Assembly: GCF_016446285.1 (NCBI RefSeq)
Contig: NZ_CP054140.1
Coordinates: forward strand, 1,345,501-1,409,500
Length of the DNA stretch: 64,000 bases
Origin: Desulfobulbus oligotrophicus
GTDB taxonomy: Bacteria > Desulfobacterota > Desulfobulbia > Desulfobulbales > Desulfobulbaceae
Direction: 5' to 3'
In this document: in pieces, positions 61,584 to 64,000 of the stretch
Layout: each line of letters begins with the position of its first letter
Numbering within the stretch: the first letter of the stretch is position 1
Notes under the pieces: model-generated
Database searches by the model: none
What the model was told of the DNA's origin: nothing
The model's input: the letters and a program-made list of their open reading frames with translations, nothing else
Translations under genes and position numbers: made by a program

Positions 61584-62366
61584 GTGAAAGGGTGTGACGT
61601 TTCATGCAGAGATGAGCGAACCTGGACGCAAGGGGTGTTTCTGGTTGACAAGCCGGTGGGATTAACCTCCTTTGCTCTTGTCCGCCGGATTCGTTGGCTG
61701 CTTGGTATAAAAAAAGTGGGGCATGCCGGAACATTGGATCCTTTTGCCTCCGGTCTCCTCATCGTTTGTGCGGGGCGGGAAGCTACCAGGCAAATAAATC
61801 AACTTATGGCAGGACGAAAAACATACCTGGCCTGTCTTCAGTTGGGTGCAGAAACATCCACCCTGGATCCCGAGGGAACGATCAATGCCACCTGTCCGGT
61901 TCCTCACCTTGACCAGACTGCTGTTCAGGCATGTCTTAAAAGTTATATCGGTCCTCAATTCCAGGTGCCACCGCCTTTTTCTGCAGCAAAACACAAGGGC
62001 AAACCGTTATATGCCTACGCCCGTCGGGGCATACTGATTCAAAAAGAGGCCAAACCCATCGAAGTCTATCGTCTGGATTACCTGGCGTACGATGCAGTGT
62101 CCCACCAGTTGACTGTTCTTGTTGAGTGCAGCCCGGGAACCTATATCAGGGTGCTGGCAGCGGATATTGGTCGATCCCTGGGGTGTGGTGCTTATCTGGA
62201 GAGTTTACGGCGCACCCGGAGTGGGCCCTTTACAGTTGAGGAGAGTCTGTCCGGAAAGATCTTATTGGAAGAGAATGGTCTGCAACTGTTATGCAGCAAC
62301 CGACGAAGTATTGATGAGGTATTGGAGACCATCGGGCAGCCGTCTCTTTGTACTTGCAACAGTTGA
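61584..62366 (+). CDS. truB: tRNA pseudouridine(55) synthase TruB
   Basis: 260 residues: LVDKPVGLTSFALVRRIR, the catalytic HAGTLDPFASGLLIV segment with its Asp, and GTYIRVLAADIGRSLGCGAYLESLRRTRSGPF. It makes pseudouridine-55 in the T loop of tRNAs. The best start is GTG 61584, five bases after the nrnA stop; the ribosome site is inside nrnA (GAGGAG). Confidence 0.93.
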   Translation: MKGCDVSCRDERTWTQGVFLVDKPVGLTSFALVRRIRWLLGIKKVGHAGTLDPFASGLLIVCAGREATRQINQLMAGRKTYLACLQLGAETSTLDPEGTINATCPVPHLDQTAVQACLKSYIGPQFQVPPPFSAAKHKGKPLYAYARRGILIQKEAKPIEVYRLDYLAYDAVSHQLTVLVECSPGTYIRVLAADIGRSLGCGAYLESLRRTRSGPFTVEESLSGKILLEENGLQLLCSNRRSIDEVLETIGQPSLCTCNS

Positions 62367-62447
62367 TGCCCCTCGGGTATAGAAAGGCAAATCGTTCCTC
62401 TGGGTCGCAACCCTCTGCCCCAGAAACAGGAACAAATTATCCAGACT

Positions 62448-62477
62448 CCAGAAAGGCTGAGGGCGTTGCTTTTCTGG
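62448..62477 (+). promoter_or_regulatory. Hairpin in the rpsO leader
   Basis: CCAGAAA (62448-62454) pairs with TTTCTGG (62471-62477), 25 nt before the rpsO ATG. S15 represses its own mRNA through leader structure in several bacteria; whether this hairpin is that site is unproven. Confidence 0.4.
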
Positions 62478-62501
62478 CAGCAGAAGGACAATGGAGTGTT
62501 C

Positions 62502-62771
62502 ATGGCACAAACAACGGAGAAGAAAAAAGAACTGATTGAACAATTTAAAACCCATGAGAACGATACAGGGTCCTGTGAAGTGCAGATTGCACTTTTGACA
62601 GACCGTATCCTCTATCTCACCGAACATTTCAAAACACATACCAAAGATCACCACTCTCGACGCGGACTGTTGAAACTCGTTGGTCAGCGTCGCAATTTAC
62701 TTAAATATTTGCAGAAGAAGGATGTTGACAAGTATCGAACTCTGATTCAGCAGCTCGGTATTCGCAAGTAA
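62502..62771 (+). CDS. rpsO: Ribosomal protein S15
   Basis: 89 residues, [70 protein letters not shown]..., the standard S15 sequence and length. It binds 16S rRNA and nucleates the 30S platform. ATG 62502 has GGAG seven bases upstream. A GAAA-tetraloop hairpin follows the stop. Confidence 0.97.
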   Translation: MAQTTEKKKELIEQFKTHENDTGSCEVQIALLTDRILYLTEHFKTHTKDHHSRRGLLKLVGQRRNLLKYLQKKDVDKYRTLIQQLGIRK

Positions 62772-62783
62772 GTCGTTTTTTTG

Positions 62784-62816
62784 ACGGCGAGCCGAAAGGC
62801 TCGCCGTTGATATTTT
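62784..62816 (+). terminator. Tetraloop hairpin between rpsO and pnp
   Basis: ACGGCGAGCC (62784-62793), loop GAAA and GGCTCGCCGT (62798-62807) form a perfect 10 bp stem followed by TGATATTTTT. It is a terminator or processing hairpin ending most rpsO transcripts. Confidence 0.75.
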
Positions 62817-62856
62817 TACAGACGGCGCCATTGCAGGCTACAAATCTTCATAACGA

Positions 62857-62921
62857 CACAAAGGGCACAGAGAGAATTGACGTGAAATGTCGATTGTCGC
62901 TGCACCCTTTGTGCCTTTGTG
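62857..62921. repeat. CACAAAG-type inverted repeat element
   Basis: CACAAAGGGCACAGAG (62857-62872) and, about 33 bp later, CCCTTTGTGCCTTTGTG (62905-62921) form an imperfect inverted pair. Similar CACAAAG/CTTTGTG tracts are a widespread dispersed intergenic repeat type in many environmental bacteria. Only this copy was noticed in the window. Confidence 0.45.
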
Positions 62922-62963
62922 ATGTAACTGAGCTGCACTGGTTTGGCCGTTCCCCACGTTATA

Positions 62964-62980
62964 TTCCGAAGCATTCGGAA
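62964..62980 (+). promoter_or_regulatory. Hairpin abutting the pnp ribosome site
   Basis: TTCCGAA (62964-62970), loop GCA and TTCGGAA (62974-62980) form a 7 bp stem immediately before CAGGAG and the pnp ATG. Its place suggests control of pnp translation or mRNA processing, as in the known autoregulation of pnp in enterobacteria. Confidence 0.5.
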
Positions 62981-62991
62981 CAGGAGAATTT

Positions 62992-64000
62992 ATGATGCAT
63001 ACAGTAGCAATCGATATCGGCGGGCACAACATATCAATGGAAACCGGTAAAATGGCCAAGCAGACAAATGGCTCAGTAATGGTTTCCAATGGCGACACCA
63101 AGGTGCTGGTCACAGTTGTTGCTGAAACTGAACCCAGGGGTATGGGATTCTTACCACTGACTATTGAATATCAAGAGCGGATGTATGCGGCCGGGCGCAT
63201 TCCCGGTAGTTATTTTCGCCGGGAAATCGGTCGACCGAGTGAAAAAGAGGTGTTGACCTGTCGTCTGATAGATCGGCCTTTACGACCACTTTTTCCGGAA
63301 GGGTATGACTGTGAAACCCAATTGATTGCCACGGTTTTTTCCGCAGATCAGAATTTTGATCCGGATGTGTTGGCCATGAACGGGGCTTCCGCTGCCCTGC
63401 TTATCTCCGATATCCCATTTGGAGGACCGGTTGGAGCTGCCCGGGTCGGCTATGTTGACGGCCAGTACGTGCTTAATCCGAGCAAGAAGCAATTGGAACG
63501 CTCGCAACTGAATCTGGTCGTTGCCGGTACAAAGACCAATGTGGTGATGGTTGAGGGCAAGGCGAGTGAGCTGTCCGAGGACATTGTACTTGAAGGTATC
63601 TTTTTTGCCCATGCCGGTATTCAGCCCCTTATTGAACTGCAACTCGAACTTCAACGGCGGGCGGGTAAAAGTAAACGGGTCGTTGTGGCCCCGCAGGTCA
63701 ATGCAGTTCTTAAAGAGCAGGTTGAGACCCTGGCTGCTTCTGGAATGGAAGAGGTGCTGAGTATTGCAGAAAAGGTGGCTCGTTCTGATCGGTACAGCCA
63801 GCTGAAGGCAGAGGTCCTTGCTCAGCTTGATCCGGAGTTGTACGAGTCTGTTGGTCAGGTTCATGAAATTTTAGATGATTTTAGAAAAAGGATGATGCGA
63901 AGCCGTATTGTCACGAAAGGCGAGCGACTGGATAGACGTTCTTTTGAGGAAGTTCGACCGATCAGTTGTGAAGTGGGGATCCTTCCCCGGGCGCACGGCT
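62992..64000 (+). CDS. pnp: Polyribonucleotide nucleotidyltransferase (partial, 3' end beyond window)
   Basis: An open frame of 336 codons to the window edge, starting at ATG 62992 (or the adjacent ATG 62995) after CAGGAG. The sequence is the first RNase PH domain and linker of PNPase: MAKQTNGSVMVSNGDTKVLVTVVAE, YQERMYAAGRIPGSYFRREIGRPSEKEVLTCRLIDRPLRPLFP, SAALLISDIPF, and the start of the second core (GERLDRRSFEEVRPISCEVG). It degrades RNA 3'-5' by phosphorolysis. The second catalytic core and KH/S1 domains lie outside the window. Linkage with rpsO is classical. Confidence 0.95.
   Translation, partial: MMHTVAIDIGGHNISMETGKMAKQTNGSVMVSNGDTKVLVTVVAETEPRGMGFLPLTIEYQERMYAAGRIPGSYFRREIGRPSEKEVLTCRLIDRPLRPLFPEGYDCETQLIATVFSADQNFDPDVLAMNGASAALLISDIPFGGPVGAARVGYVDGQYVLNPSKKQLERSQLNLVVAGTKTNVVMVEGKASELSEDIVLEGIFFAHAGIQPLIELQLELQRRAGKSKRVVVAPQVNAVLKEQVETLAASGMEEVLSIAEKVARSDRYSQLKAEVLAQLDPELYESVGQVHEILDDFRKRMMRSRIVTKGERLDRRSFEEVRPISCEVGILPRAHG

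Noticed and set aside
1-64000. CRISPR array or integrated prophage
   Set aside because: No regularly spaced repeat array and no block of phage structural genes was seen anywhere in the window.

Overview
The window looks like chromosome from a sulfate-reducing or related member of the Desulfobacterota, most like the Desulfobulbales. This is inferred from gene content, since no rRNA is present. The supporting genes are a biotin-dependent propionyl-CoA-type carboxylase pair, multihaem cytochrome and Hyb/Hmc-type redox genes, two probable selenoproteins, an NtrC/sigma-54 regulatory style, FlbD-MotAB motility genes, and a classic rimP-nusA-ylxR-infB-rbfA-nrnA-truB-rpsO-pnp block.

Layout. 1-2128: a type I restriction R subunit, cut by the window edge. 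2.6-10 kb: scattered metabolic and stress genes. These include an alanine-type aminotransferase behind what looks like an alanine-codon leader-peptide attenuator, a BASS-family permease, a selenocysteine peroxiredoxin, and a metallo-beta-lactamase/NifX/DUF5320 cluster. 10.3-23.4 kb: a coherent minus-strand module. A GAF/PAS histidine kinase, a membrane PAS protein and a sigma-54 activator overlap each other. Downstream, behind a good -24/-12 promoter, is a translationally coupled operon: a degenerate IS1595-like zinc-ribbon protein, FtsH, a pentahaem cytochrome, a HybA-like ferredoxin, a HybB/NrfD-like membrane protein and a histidine-kinase-like protein lacking the phospho-histidine. Two small membrane proteins follow behind a second sigma-54 promoter that closely resembles the first. 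TGTGGC/GCCACA sites occur near all three transcription units.

24-35 kb: carboxylase genes, flagellar FlbD-MotAB, a DHH-CBS protein, HIT, an SF2 helicase and MgtC. 36-46 kb: typA followed by a tiny membrane protein with a CxxU motif (a second likely selenoprotein), a NrfJ-like/HAD/NUDIX set, a GlgX-type debranching enzyme with an SGNH hydrolase, a Fur-box-bearing divergent region and a D,D-carboxypeptidase. 46.9-50 kb: a FadD-type ligase and a FadL-type porin. 50.06-51.4 kb: a complete IS5-like element in the last codons of an M50 protease gene. 52-55.2 kb: a large DHH-CBS-tRNA nucleotidyltransferase fusion and tRNA-Gly(CCC). 55.3-64 kb: the translation/RNA block, ending inside pnp.

The parts most worth follow-up are the alanine attenuator, the CxxU mini-selenoprotein, and the sigma-54 redox module with its domesticated transposase, dedicated FtsH and pseudo-kinase.
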